Part shown: positions 9,390 through 18,240 of the stretch, piece after piece | Position numbering within the stretch: the stretch's first letter is position 1 | How the letters are laid out: each line of letters opens with the position of its first letter | Source of the DNA: Pseudoponticoccus marisrubri | GTDB taxonomy: Bacteria; Pseudomonadota; Alphaproteobacteria; Rhodobacterales; Rhodobacteraceae | NCBI RefSeq assembly: GCF_001482405.1 | Contig: NZ_LPXO01000007.1 | Location: 67,001-131,000, forward strand | Direction: 5' to 3' | Length of the DNA: 64,000 bases | The notes under the pieces: generated by a model | Databases searched by the model: none | Told to the model about the DNA's origin: nothing | Seen by the model: only the letters and a program-made list of their open reading frames with translations | Program-made: the position numbers and the translations under genes

Positions 9390-9674
9390 ATGGCGGATCA
9401 AACATCACAAGGCGCGCACACCGCCGAAGGCGACAAGGCCTACTGGTCGGCCAATGTGCGTATCATTCTCATCAGCCTCGTCATCTGGGCGCTGGTGTCG
9501 TTCGGCTTCGGCATCCTGCTGCGGCCGTTGCTGTCGGGCATTGCCGTCGGCGGCACCGACCTGGGCTTCTGGTTCGCCCAGCAGGGGTCGATCATCGTCT
9601 TCCTGGCGCTGATCTTCTTCTACGCCTGGCGGATGAACAAGCTGGATAAAGAATTCGGCGTCGAGGAGGAGTGA
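9390..9674 (+). CDS. Na+:solute symporter small subunit, DUF4212 family
   Basis: A 94-residue protein with two hydrophobic helices (about residues 20-42 and 57-77) separated by a polar loop, and the characteristic C-terminus FYAWRMNKLDKEFGVEE. This matches the DUF4212 small partner that precedes VC_2705-type sodium symporters. The ATG at 9390 was chosen because it sits just before the conserved region and follows GGAGGA; an upstream in-frame ATG would add unrelated residues. The large subunit begins two bases after its stop. Confidence 0.85.
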   Translation: MADQTSQGAHTAEGDKAYWSANVRIILISLVIWALVSFGFGILLRPLLSGIAVGGTDLGFWFAQQGSIIVFLALIFFYAWRMNKLDKEFGVEEE

Positions 9675-9676
9675 TC

Positions 9677-11461
9677 ATGGATCAGTTTACCATCAACCTG
9701 CTGTTTGTGGGCGCCTCTTTCGCGCTCTACATCGGCATCGCGGTCTGGGCCCGTGCCGGTTCGACCTCGGAATTCTACGCCGCCGGGCGCGGCGTGCACC
9801 CGGTCACCAACGGCATGGCCACGGCGGCCGACTGGATGTCGGCGGCCTCGTTCATCTCGATGGCCGGCCTCATCGCCTTCACCGGCTATGACAACTCGAC
9901 CTTCCTGATGGGTTGGACGGGCGGCTACGTGCTGCTGGCCCTGCTGCTGGCGCCCTACCTGCGCAAGTTCGGCAAGTTCACCGTGTCCGAGTTCATCGGC
10001 GACCGGTTCTACAGCCCGACCGCACGGCTCGTGGCGGTGATCTCGCTGCTGGTGGCCTCGCTGACCTACGTGATCGGCCAGATGACCGGCGTGGGCGTGG
10101 CCTTCGGCCGCTTCCTCGAGGTCTCGAACACGGCCGGCCTGCTGATCGGCGCCTGTGTGGTCTTCGCCTACGCGGTGTTCGGCGGCATGAAGGGCGTGAC
10201 CTACACGCAGGTCGCGCAGTACGTCGTGCTGATCATGGCCTACACGATCCCGGCCGTGTTCATCTCGCTGCAGCTGACCGGCAACCCGATCCCGGGCCTG
10301 GGCCTGTTCGGCACCGACGTGGAGTCGGGCGTTCCGCTGCTGCAGAAGCTGGACCAGATCGTGGCCGAGCTGGGCTTCAACGAGTACACCGCCCATCACG
10401 GCGACACGTTCAACATGGTGCTCTTCACCCTGTCGCTGATGATCGGCACTGCCGGCCTGCCGCACGTGATCATGCGCTTCTTCACCGTGCCGCGCGTGGC
10501 CGATGCACGCTGGTCCGCCGGCTGGGCGCTGGTCTTCATCGCGCTGCTCTACCTGACGGCCCCGGCCGTGGGTGCGATGGCGCGCCTGAACATCACCGAG
10601 CAGTTCTGGCCGAACGGCACCGAGGGCCAGGCCGTCAGCGTCGAGACGATCGAGACCGACCCGGCCTATGACTGGATGGCCACCTGGCAGCAGACCGGCC
10701 TTCTGGGCTGGGAAGACAAGAACGGCGACGGCCGCATCCAGTACTACAACGATGCCTCGCCCGAGATGCAGGAACGTGCGGAAGCCGAAGGCTGGGCCGG
10801 CAACGAGCTGACCAACTTCAACCGCGACATCCTGGTGCTCGCCAACCCCGAGATCGCCAACCTGCCCAGCTGGGTGATCGGTCTGGTCGCCGCCGGTGGC
10901 CTTGCCGCCGCCCTGTCGACCGCGGCCGGCCTGCTGCTGGCGATCTCCTCGGCGGTCAGCCACGACCTGATGAAGGGCCAGCTGACCCCGGACATCAGCG
11001 AGAAGGGCGAACTGCTCTCGGCCCGGATCGCCATGGCCGTGGCCATCGCGGTGGCGACCTACCTGGGCCTCAACCCGCCGGGCTTCGCGGCCCAGACGGT
11101 GGCGCTGGCCTTCGGTCTGGCCGCGGCGTCGATCTTCCCGGCCCTGATGATGGGCATCTTCACCAAGGTGAACAACAAGGGCGCCGTCGCCGGCATGCTC
11201 TCGGGCCTGATCGTCACGCTGATCTACATCTTCCTGCACAAGGGCTGGTTCTTCATCCCCGACACCAACAGCTTCACCGATGCCGATCCGCTGCTTGGCA
11301 CGATCAAGTCGACCAGCTTCGGTGCGGTGGGTGCGATGGTGAACTTCGCGGTGGCCTTCACCGTGTCGAAGATGACCACCCCGATTCCGGCCGAGATCGA
11401 GGAACTGGTGGAAAGCGTCCGTGTGCCTCGCGGTGCCGGCGCAGCCGCCGCCGACCACTGA
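9677..11461 (+). CDS. Na+:solute symporter large subunit (VC_2705 subfamily), probable acetate or short-carboxylate carrier
   Basis: Multi-spanning inner-membrane SSS-family symporter of 594 residues. Seen: FYAAGRGVHPVTNGMATAAD with DWMSAASF (sodium-site region), GMKGVTYTQVAQYVVL, GLPHVIMRFFTVP and ALSTAAGLLLAISSAVSHD. An insert around residues 310-385 (ETDPAYDWM to ANPEIANLPS) is typical of this subfamily and separates it from ActP. ATG 9677 is chosen over the in-frame GTG at 9671 because GGAGGA ends at 9670, giving six-base spacing. Substrate is inferred from the acs-adk neighbours. Confidence 0.85.
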   Translation: MDQFTINLLFVGASFALYIGIAVWARAGSTSEFYAAGRGVHPVTNGMATAADWMSAASFISMAGLIAFTGYDNSTFLMGWTGGYVLLALLLAPYLRKFGKFTVSEFIGDRFYSPTARLVAVISLLVASLTYVIGQMTGVGVAFGRFLEVSNTAGLLIGACVVFAYAVFGGMKGVTYTQVAQYVVLIMAYTIPAVFISLQLTGNPIPGLGLFGTDVESGVPLLQKLDQIVAELGFNEYTAHHGDTFNMVLFTLSLMIGTAGLPHVIMRFFTVPRVADARWSAGWALVFIALLYLTAPAVGAMARLNITEQFWPNGTEGQAVSVETIETDPAYDWMATWQQTGLLGWEDKNGDGRIQYYNDASPEMQERAEAEGWAGNELTNFNRDILVLANPEIANLPSWVIGLVAAGGLAAALSTAAGLLLAISSAVSHDLMKGQLTPDISEKGELLSARIAMAVAIAVATYLGLNPPGFAAQTVALAFGLAAASIFPALMMGIFTKVNNKGAVAGMLSGLIVTLIYIFLHKGWFFIPDTNSFTDADPLLGTIKSTSFGAVGAMVNFAVAFTVSKMTTPIPAEIEELVESVRVPRGAGAAAADH

Positions 11462-11470
11462 AATGGGCAC

Positions 11471-11545
11471 GGGCGGGCACGAATCCTGTGCCCGCCCTTT
11501 GCCAAGAGGTCCCGTTCCGCGTATGCGGGACGGGATTTTTCTTTT
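11471..11545 (+). terminator. Double intrinsic terminator after the symporter operon
   Basis: First hairpin: GGGCGGGCAC / GTGCCCGCCC, perfect 10-bp stem, 7-base loop, then TTT (11471-11500). Second hairpin: CCCGTTCCGC / GCGGGACGGG with loop GTAT (11511-11534; one mismatch or wobble), followed by ATTTTTCTTTT. The second is a classic rho-independent terminator and marks the end of the acs/symporter transcription unit. Confidence 0.88.
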
Positions 11546-11570
11546 GTGACCGATCGGATGCGCCGCCCCC

Positions 11571-12122
11571 ATGATCACCGGACATGTCTTCATCGCCACC
11601 AGCCTTGACGGCTACATCGCGCGCAAGGATCACGATCTCGACTGGCTCATGAAGCAGCCCGTGGCCGAGGATGACCACGGCTATGACGCCTTCTACGCGC
11701 GCATGGACGGGATCGTCATGGGCAGCGCCTCGTTCCGCAAGGTGCTGAGCTTTCCCGAATGGCCCTATGACAAGCCGGTGGTGGTGCTCAGCCAGACCCT
11801 GACCCCCGAAGACATCCCCGAGGCACTGGAGGACAGCGTACGCCTCACCCGCACTAGCCCGTCGCGGCTGATGGCGGCCTTGGCCGAAGAAGGCTGGCAG
11901 CGGGTCTACGTGGATGGCGGCCAGGTCATCCAGTCCTTCCTGCGCGCGGGGCTGATCGCCGAGATGACGGTGACCCGGGTGCCGATCCTGCTGGGCAGCG
12001 GCCGGCCGCTCTTCGGCCCGCTGGAGCAGGATCTCGACCTCGACCTGGTCGAGACGCGGGCCTTCCGCTCGGGCCTCGTCTCCTGCACCTACCGCGTGAC
12101 ACAGCCCGCCAAGGAGGCCTGA
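11571..12122 (+). CDS. Dihydrofolate reductase-family protein (RibD C-terminal domain type)
   Basis: A 183-residue single-domain reductase of the DHFR/RibD_C superfamily. Seen: the N-terminal strand HVFIATSLDGYIARKD, GIVMGSASFRKVL, the nucleotide-binding VYVDGGQVIQSFLRAGLI, and TVTRVPILLGSGRPLF. These fit an NADPH-binding reductase; the substrate is unknown and folate is not implied. It lies 26 bases after a strong terminator, so it probably has its own promoter or depends on read-through, and it is 3 bases upstream of the DUF294 gene. Confidence 0.8.
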   Translation: MITGHVFIATSLDGYIARKDHDLDWLMKQPVAEDDHGYDAFYARMDGIVMGSASFRKVLSFPEWPYDKPVVVLSQTLTPEDIPEALEDSVRLTRTSPSRLMAALAEEGWQRVYVDGGQVIQSFLRAGLIAEMTVTRVPILLGSGRPLFGPLEQDLDLDLVETRAFRSGLVSCTYRVTQPAKEA

Positions 12123-12125
12123 CCG

Positions 12126-13949
12126 ATGACGCTCGACCTGCCCGAACTGACCCGCTTCCTGTCGGCCGTGCACCCCTATGACGGGCTGGAGCCCGAGGCG
12201 CTGGGGGCGCTGATCCCCGCCTTCCGCCCGAAATCGCTGGCCGCCGGCCAGCAGATCTACGAGCTGGGCGACGCGCTGGAGGGGCTCTACCTGATCCATC
12301 ACGGCGCGGTCGAGGTGCGCGACCAGAACGGCGCGCAGATCTCGATCCTGGGCCCGCGCAACTCCTTCGGCGAACGCGGGCTGGGGCGTGACGGCATCGC
12401 CGTGACCAGCGCCCGCACGCTCGAGGATACGTTGCTGCTGGTCCTGCCCAAGGCCGATTTCCTGCGCCTCGTCGAGACCGAGCCCGGCGTGGCGCGCTTC
12501 TTCGACCGCCAGCGCGGGCCGCGCCCCAAGCGCGCCGATCTCGCCACCAGCCGGGTCGAGACGCTGATGGCCACCACGCCGCTGACCTGCGCGCCCGACA
12601 CCAGCGTGCAGGAGGCCGCGCGCCGCATGGCCGAAAAGCATGTCTCGTCGATCTGCGTGACCGAGGGCGACCGGTTGACGGGCATCGCCACGGTGCGCGA
12701 CATGGCCTCCAAGGTGGTGGCGGGCGCCCTGCCCGCCGACACGTCCATCTCGGCCATCATGACGGTCGACCCGGTCACCCTGCCGCCCTCGGCGATCGGC
12801 TCGGACGTGCTGCACATGATGATGGAGCGCCGCATCGGCCACGTTCCCGTGGCCGAGAACGGGCAACTGCGCGGCATGGTCACCCAGACCGATCTGACGC
12901 GCTTCCAGGCGATGACCTCGGCCGAGCTGGTCTCGGAGATCGCGCAGGCCGACAGCGCCGCGGCAATGGCCCGCGTCACGGCACGCATCCCGCAGCTGCT
13001 GGTCCAGCTGGTGGCCAGCGGCAACCGCCACGAAGTGGTCACCCGGCTGATCACCGATATCGCCGACACCGCCACGCGGCGCCTGCTGGCGCTGGCCGAG
13101 GACAAGCTGGGCCCACCGCCCGTGCCCTATCTCTGGCTGGCCTGCGGCAGCCAGGGCCGGCAGGAACAGACCGGCGTCAGCGACCAGGACAACTGCCTGA
13201 TGCTGGATGACGCGGTGACCGATGCGCAGATGCCCTATTTCGCGGATCTCGCGCGCTTCGTCTGCGACGGGCTGAACACCTGCGGCTACGTGCATTGCCC
13301 CGGCGACATGATGGCCACCAACACGCGCTGGCGCCAGCCGGTCCGGGTCTGGCGCAGCTATTTCCGCAACTGGATCGAGAAACCCTCGCCCGAGGCGCAG
13401 ATGCTGGCCAGCGTGATGTTCGACCTGCGCCCGATCGGCGGGCAGAGCGCGCTCTTCGCCGATCTGCAGGCCGAGACGCTGGCCGCCGCGGCGAAGAACT
13501 CGATCTTCGTGGCGCACATGGTCTCCAACGCGCTCAAGCACACGCCGCCGCTGGGCCTGTTGCGCGGCTTCGCCACGATCCGCTCGGGCGAGCACAAGAA
13601 CCGGCTGGACATGAAGCATAACGGCGTGGTGCCGGTGGTCGATCTCGGCCGGGTCTACGCGCTGCGCGGACAGCTGACCGCGGTCAACACCCGCGCCCGG
13701 CTCGAGGCGGCGGTGGGCGCGGGCGTGCTGAGCACCGCTGGCGGGCAGGACCTGCTCGATGCCTATGACCTGATCGCCGAGACGCGGCTGGAGCACCAGG
13801 CCCGGCAGATCAAGGGCGGCGCCGCGCCGGACAACTACCTTGCGCCGGCCGACCTGTCGGATTTTGAGCGAAGTCATTTGCGCGACGCCTTCGTCGTGGT
13901 CAAATCGCTGCAATCCGCGGTCGGTCACGGGAAAGGCATGCTGGGCTGA
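12126..13949 (+). CDS. cNMP-binding / CBS / DUF294 nucleotidyltransferase-like signalling protein
   Basis: Cytoplasmic 607-residue protein with four regions in order: a cyclic-nucleotide-binding domain (about 10-130; GDALEGLYLIHHGAVEV), two CBS domains (about 145-265; MATTPLTCAPDTSVQEAARR, then IMTVDPVTLPPSAI), a DUF294/GlnD-like nucleotidyltransferase core (GSQGRQEQTGVSDQDN, about 345-360) and the DUF294_C helical domain. Both aspartates of the D-x-D pair are present, so catalysis is plausible. Family members commonly sit beside acetate/sodium symporters. It is an obvious candidate sensor for nucleotide levels at this locus, but its target is unknown. Confidence 0.85.
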   Translation: MTLDLPELTRFLSAVHPYDGLEPEALGALIPAFRPKSLAAGQQIYELGDALEGLYLIHHGAVEVRDQNGAQISILGPRNSFGERGLGRDGIAVTSARTLEDTLLLVLPKADFLRLVETEPGVARFFDRQRGPRPKRADLATSRVETLMATTPLTCAPDTSVQEAARRMAEKHVSSICVTEGDRLTGIATVRDMASKVVAGALPADTSISAIMTVDPVTLPPSAIGSDVLHMMMERRIGHVPVAENGQLRGMVTQTDLTRFQAMTSAELVSEIAQADSAAAMARVTARIPQLLVQLVASGNRHEVVTRLITDIADTATRRLLALAEDKLGPPPVPYLWLACGSQGRQEQTGVSDQDNCLMLDDAVTDAQMPYFADLARFVCDGLNTCGYVHCPGDMMATNTRWRQPVRVWRSYFRNWIEKPSPEAQMLASVMFDLRPIGGQSALFADLQAETLAAAAKNSIFVAHMVSNALKHTPPLGLLRGFATIRSGEHKNRLDMKHNGVVPVVDLGRVYALRGQLTAVNTRARLEAAVGAGVLSTAGGQDLLDAYDLIAETRLEHQARQIKGGAAPDNYLAPADLSDFERSHLRDAFVVVKSLQSAVGHGKGMLG

Positions 13950-13956
13950 GGCGGAG

Positions 13957-14003
13957 AAATTCCTTGAGAAGGAATTTGCAAATCTTTTCCTCAAAAGATT
14001 TGC
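13957..14003. repeat. Tandem palindromes, locus A
   Basis: Two palindromes stand end to end after the DUF294 gene: AAATTCCTT-GAG-AAGGAATTT (13957-13977) and GCAAATCTTTT with AAAAGATTTGC around CCTC (13978-14003). Both are A/T-rich against a GC-rich background and have perfect 9-bp and 11-bp arms. Similar tandem palindromes occur at 56527-56622 and 59628-59693. Here the element is between two codirectional genes, so it is not simply a terminator. Confidence 0.75.
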
Positions 14004-14031
14004 GCCGCCGGGAGGACAAAGGGGGGGAGAG

Positions 14032-14532
14032 ATGTTTCTGGAACTGATCGCGGTCGTGGTGGCCGGGTTTGCCGGGGCGGGCGCCCTGATGCTGGTCGTG
14101 CGGCTGTCGGGCAATCGCCTGCCGCGCTGGCTGATCCCCATCGGCGCCGGGGCGGCGATGCTGGCCGCCGCCATCTCCAGCGAGTACAGCTGGTACAACC
14201 GCACGGCGGACACCCTTCCCGAGGGGCTGGAGGTCGCCCAGACCGTCGAAAGCCGCGCCTTCTGGCGACCCTGGACCTTCCTCTTCCCGATGACCGACCG
14301 CTTCGTCGCCGTGGATACCGGCAACCTGCGCGCCAACAGCACGCAGGAGGCGCTCTATCTCACCGATCTCTACTTCTTCGGCCGCTGGCAGACCGTGCAG
14401 GCGGTCGAGGTCATGGTGGATTGCGCGGCCGGGCGCCGGGCCGATCCGGCACTGGGCGACGGCTCGCCGCCGGTCTGGCGCGACGTGGGCGGGGACGACC
14501 CGATCGTCCGGACGGTCTGCGCGGAGGTCTGA
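14032..14532 (+). CDS. Conserved membrane protein of the symporter locus, unknown function
   Basis: A 166-residue protein with two N-terminal hydrophobic helices (about residues 2-25 and 36-53) and a soluble C-terminal half with two cysteines (VMVDCAAG and the final CAEV). The start at 14032 follows a GGGGGGAGAG site; more upstream in-frame ATGs would run through the palindromes. No known domain recognised. It is 3 bases upstream of the exonuclease gene and sits between it and the DUF294 protein, so a shared membrane-associated role is possible. Confidence 0.7.
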   Translation: MFLELIAVVVAGFAGAGALMLVVRLSGNRLPRWLIPIGAGAAMLAAAISSEYSWYNRTADTLPEGLEVAQTVESRAFWRPWTFLFPMTDRFVAVDTGNLRANSTQEALYLTDLYFFGRWQTVQAVEVMVDCAAGRRADPALGDGSPPVWRDVGGDDPIVRTVCAEV

Positions 14533-14535
14533 GCC

Positions 14536-15942
14536 ATGTCACGCCTCGGCCTGCGCCTGCGGATCTTCCTGTTCTTCTGCCTCATCGCGCTGGGGGGCAC
14601 CGGGCTGGTGCTGGCCGCGCTCTATGCCGGCCACCAGCGCGCGCTGGCCACGACGGCCACCAACGGCTTCACCTTCGCCGCCATCCTCGCCAGTTTCGGG
14701 CTGGTCGCGCTCAGCGTCGGGATCTGGCTGCTCTTCGACGAGAACGTGGCCAAGCCGATCGAGCGGATCTCGGCCCAGATGCGCGCCCGCGCCCATGCCG
14801 GCGTCGCCACCGGGATCGACACCGAGGCGGCGCGCTATCTCGGCGATCTCGCCCCGGCCGCCTCGGCCGTCACTGCCGCGCTGTCGGACAGCGCCATGTC
14901 CACCGCCGAGCGCGTCGCCGCCGAGACCGAGCGGCTGACCGCCGAGAAGGCCCGGCTGACCGCGCTGCTGACCGAGATCCCGGTCGCCATGATCCTCGCC
15001 AACCCGCGCGACCAGATCGTGCTCTATGACGGCCAGGCCGCCGAGGTGCTTGCCGGACAGGCCGTGCCGCGGCTGAACGCGCCGCTGTCGGACTATTTCG
15101 ACCCCGCCTGCCTCGTCGGCGCGCGGCGCAAGCTGGACCGCACCGGCAAGGAGGTGGCCTTCTCGCTGCGCGGCCATGATGCACGGCAGAGCTATGACGC
15201 GCGGATGAAACCGATGGAGGGCGGCGGCTACATGCTGGTGATCGACGCCGCCCATGCCGATATCGCCCCCGATGCCGCGCGCCCGCTGGTCTACGAGTTC
15301 GACCTCTTCGATCGCGATGCCGAGGCCGCGGTCGAGGACATGCCCCTGTCGCGCATGATCTACACGGTCTTCGACACCGAGACGACGGGCCTCCTGCCCC
15401 ACAAGGACGAGATCGTGCAGATCGGGGCCGTGCGCGTGGTGCATGGCCGCATCGTCGAGGGCGAGGCGCTGGACATGCTGGTCGATCCCGGCCGCCCGAT
15501 CCCGCCCGCCTCGACCCGGGTGCACAAGGTGAGCGACGCCATGGTCGCCGGGAAACCCGATATCGCCGAGGCCGGGCGCGTCTTCCACCGCTTCAGCCGC
15601 GACTCGGTGATCGTGGCGCATAACGCGCCCTTCGACATGGCCTTCCTGCACCGCCACAAGGGGCGCATAGGCGTCGACTGGGACAACCCCATCCTCGACA
15701 CGGTGCTGCTCTCGGCCGTGGTCTTCGGCGCCTCAGAGACCCATACGCTCGACGCGCTCTGCGACCGGCTCGGCGTGACGATCCCCGAGAGGCTGCGCCA
15801 TACCGCCCTCGGCGACGCGCAGGCCACCGCCGAGGTGCTGGTCCGCCTTCTGCCGATGCTCGAGGCGCGCGGCCTGACCACGTTCGGCGCGGTCCTCTCA
15901 GAAACCCGCCGCCACGGCCGGCTGCTGGAAGACCTGAACTGA
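14536..15942 (+). CDS. Membrane-anchored DEDDh 3'-5' exonuclease (DnaQ/epsilon-like)
   Basis: A 468-residue protein. Two transmembrane helices (about residues 9-30 and 45-65) are followed by a HAMP-like and coiled stretch (PIERISAQMRARAHAG, then AERVAAETERLTAEKARLTA) and a PAS-like region. The C-terminal third is a DnaQ-type exonuclease: VFDTETTGLLPHKDEIVQIG (ExoI with D and E), AHNAPFDMAFL (ExoII) and HTALGDAQATAEVL (ExoIII with H and D). All DEDDh residues appear present. A membrane sensor fused to an exonuclease is not a replication subunit; it is known in DUF294/symporter loci but its substrate is not established. Confidence 0.82.
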   Translation: MSRLGLRLRIFLFFCLIALGGTGLVLAALYAGHQRALATTATNGFTFAAILASFGLVALSVGIWLLFDENVAKPIERISAQMRARAHAGVATGIDTEAARYLGDLAPAASAVTAALSDSAMSTAERVAAETERLTAEKARLTALLTEIPVAMILANPRDQIVLYDGQAAEVLAGQAVPRLNAPLSDYFDPACLVGARRKLDRTGKEVAFSLRGHDARQSYDARMKPMEGGGYMLVIDAAHADIAPDAARPLVYEFDLFDRDAEAAVEDMPLSRMIYTVFDTETTGLLPHKDEIVQIGAVRVVHGRIVEGEALDMLVDPGRPIPPASTRVHKVSDAMVAGKPDIAEAGRVFHRFSRDSVIVAHNAPFDMAFLHRHKGRIGVDWDNPILDTVLLSAVVFGASETHTLDALCDRLGVTIPERLRHTALGDAQATAEVLVRLLPMLEARGLTTFGAVLSETRRHGRLLEDLN

Positions 15943-15997
15943 GCTCGGCCGAGCTCTTGTTCCCCGCCGATGCAGCGTATGGCAATCGTTGGCGTTT

Positions 15998-16063
15998 GAG
16001 TATTTTTTGGAAAGATGAAAGGACCAAGAGCTCATGTCGTCTTTCATCTTTCTCCAAATACTC
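15998..16063. terminator. Bidirectional terminator-like inverted repeat between convergent genes
   Basis: Left arm 15998-16021 (GAGTATTTTTTGG then AAAGATGAAAG) and right arm 16041-16063 (CTTTCATCTTTCTCC then AAATACTC) are nearly complementary over 23 bases around a 19-base loop. T-tracts on both strands suit termination in both directions, between the exonuclease gene and the minus-strand fadJ-like gene. Arms of this wording recur at gene ends in Rhodobacteraceae, to my recollection. Confidence 0.7.
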
Positions 16064-16139
16064 AACGGCGCAGCGGCCAGCCACACAGTGCCCCCTTGAT
16101 CATGGGCGACAGTGATGTCGATCGCGTCTGGAAGCGCGA

Positions 16140-18206
16140 TCAACCCGGCCGGAAGGCGCCCAGAGTCTGCCCGGTGGCCACGCATTCCAACAGCAGGGGC
16201 GAGATCTTCCAGGCGACGGGATCCTCGGCTTCGAGGGCGCGCAGGCGCTCGACCACATGGGGCGCGCCCAGCGTGTCGGCGTGGAACATCAGCCCGCCGC
16301 GCCAGCGGGGGAAGCCGTAGCCGAAGACGGTCACGAGGTCGATGTCGCGGGCCGATTGCGCGATGCCTTCGGACAGGATCTCCGCCGCCTCGTTGATCAT
16401 GGCGAGCACCAGCCGCTCGCGGATCTCGTCGGCCGTGTAGTCGCGCCGGGCGACACCGGCGGCGCGCGCCGCGTTCTGCACCAGCTCGGCCACGGTCGGA
16501 TCCTCGGCCTTGCCGCCGCCCTCGGGGTAGCTGTACCAGCCCGCGCCGGTCTTGCGACCGAGCCGGCCGCATTCGACCATCCGGTCGGCGATCGGGATAT
16601 AGCGCCGGTTCGGGTCGCGCGTGGCATCCTGCCGGCGCCGGTTGGCAAAGGCGATGTCCAGCCCGGAGAGGTCCTGCGCCTCGTAGGGGCCCATGGCATA
16701 GCCGAATTCGACCATGGCGGCGTCGATCTCCCACGGGGTGGCGCCGTCCATCAGCACCGTGTCGGCCGCCTCGCGGTAGCGGGCGAGGATGCGGTTGCCG
16801 ATGAACCCGTCGCAGACACCGGCCAGCACGGGCACCTTGCGCAGGTCGCGCCCCAGCGCGAAGCCGGTGGCCAGCGCGTGGTCCGAACTGCGCGCGGCAC
16901 GCACGATCTCGAGCAGTTTCATGATATGCGCAGGGGCGAAGAAATGCAGGCCCAGCACGCGCGACGGGTCCGCGACGCAGGACGCGATCTCGTCGATATC
17001 GAGATAGGAGGTGTTGGTGGCCAGCACCGCGTCGGGGGGCAGGACCGCTTCGAGCCGCGAGAGCACGGCGTGCTTGACCTCCATGCTCTCGAAGGCGGCC
17101 TCGATGGCCAGGCCGGCCTGCGCCGCGGTGGCGTAATCGTCGCTGACGGTCAGCCGGGCGCGGCGGGCCTCGGCGCCCTCGGCATCGATCAGCCCGCGCT
17201 TGAGGCTGGCCGAGAGGATCTTCTCGACATTGGCGCGCGCGCGCTCCACGCCCGCGGCATCGGTCTCGAGCAGGGTGACGGTCTTTCCGGCATTGAGCAG
17301 CGCATAGGCGATCCCGGCCCCCATCGTGCCGCCCCCGACCACGGCGACGCGGTCGGTCGGGCCCGGTTGGGCGGTCAGCCAGTCCGGGGCCTTGGCGGCG
17401 CGCTCGGCGAAGAAGACATGGCGCAGGGCGCGGGCCTGGTCGCCCGTGCGCAGGTCGAGAAAGCTCTGGCGTTCGGCGGCCAGCCCGTCGGCCAGCGGGC
17501 GTGCGGCGGTGGCGGCGACCAGTTCGATGGCGCGTTGCGGCGCGATCTGCTGCGCCTGCTTGCGGGCGGCGGTGACGCGCGCGGCGGCCACGGCCGCGTC
17601 ATCCGCCTCTGGCGCGGGCATGTCGCAGATGCGCTGCGCCGTCCCCAGCACGCCCGCGCCGAGCTCCAGCGCGGCGGTCACCGGATCGTCCGAGAGCGCA
17701 TCGACCAGCCCCATGCGCTCGGCCGCCTCGGCGCTGACGGGCTTGCCCGTGGCGATCATGTCCAGCGCGGGCTTCATGCCGATCAGCCGCGGCAGGCGCT
17801 GCGTCCCGCCCGAGCCCGGCACCACGCCCAGCCCGACCTCGGGCAGGCCCAGCTGCACGCCGGGGCGCGCGATTCGGTAGCGGCAGGCCAGCGCCAGTTC
17901 GCAGCCGCCGCCCAGGGCCACGCCGTTGATCGCGGCGATCCACGGCACGGCGCATTGCTCGATCCCGGCCACGATGTCGTTGAGATGCGGTGCCACGGCG
18001 GGGGCGTCGAACTCGCGCGCATCCCCGCCCGCGGCAAAGGCGCGCCCGGCCCCGGTCAGGATGACGCGGGTCAGGCCCTCCTCCCCCGCCAGCCGGTCCA
18101 GCACGGATTGCAGACCCTCGCGCATGGCCAGCCCGATCGCGTTGACCGGGGGATTGTTCATCTCGACGAAAGCGGCCGCGCCCTCGCGGCGAAAACTGAC
18201 GCTCAT
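16140..18206 (-). CDS. Enoyl-CoA hydratase / 3-hydroxyacyl-CoA dehydrogenase fusion (FadJ/FadB-like)
   Basis: Bifunctional beta-oxidation enzyme of 688 residues. The N-terminal crotonase domain (about 1-190) shows GAGRAFAAGGDAREF, GVALGGGCELALACRYRIA and GLPEVGLGVVPGSGGTQRLP. The dehydrogenase part begins near residue 290 with VAVVGGGTMGAGIAYALLNA and has FFAPAHIMKLLEIV and GNRILARYREAAD. The start at 18206 follows AAAGGACAGCAG; an upstream in-frame ATG adds only low-quality sequence. It is the last gene of the TRAP-SDR unit, 34 bases after the SDR gene, so it may process an acyl-CoA made from the imported compound. Confidence 0.88.
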   Translation of the reverse strand: MSVSFRREGAAAFVEMNNPPVNAIGLAMREGLQSVLDRLAGEEGLTRVILTGAGRAFAAGGDAREFDAPAVAPHLNDIVAGIEQCAVPWIAAINGVALGGGCELALACRYRIARPGVQLGLPEVGLGVVPGSGGTQRLPRLIGMKPALDMIATGKPVSAEAAERMGLVDALSDDPVTAALELGAGVLGTAQRICDMPAPEADDAAVAAARVTAARKQAQQIAPQRAIELVAATAARPLADGLAAERQSFLDLRTGDQARALRHVFFAERAAKAPDWLTAQPGPTDRVAVVGGGTMGAGIAYALLNAGKTVTLLETDAAGVERARANVEKILSASLKRGLIDAEGAEARRARLTVSDDYATAAQAGLAIEAAFESMEVKHAVLSRLEAVLPPDAVLATNTSYLDIDEIASCVADPSRVLGLHFFAPAHIMKLLEIVRAARSSDHALATGFALGRDLRKVPVLAGVCDGFIGNRILARYREAADTVLMDGATPWEIDAAMVEFGYAMGPYEAQDLSGLDIAFANRRRQDATRDPNRRYIPIADRMVECGRLGRKTGAGWYSYPEGGGKAEDPTVAELVQNAARAAGVARRDYTADEIRERLVLAMINEAAEILSEGIAQSARDIDLVTVFGYGFPRWRGGLMFHADTLGAPHVVERLRALEAEDPVAWKISPLLLECVATGQTLGAFRPG

Positions 18207-18240
18207 CTGCTGTCCTTTCCGTGTGTCGTCGCGCCCGGGC

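Noticed and set aside
11358-14342. A 994-codon minus-strand frame opposite the DUF294 gene
   Set aside because: Same kind of antisense frame; the plus strand carries clear cNMP, CBS and nucleotidyltransferase motifs.
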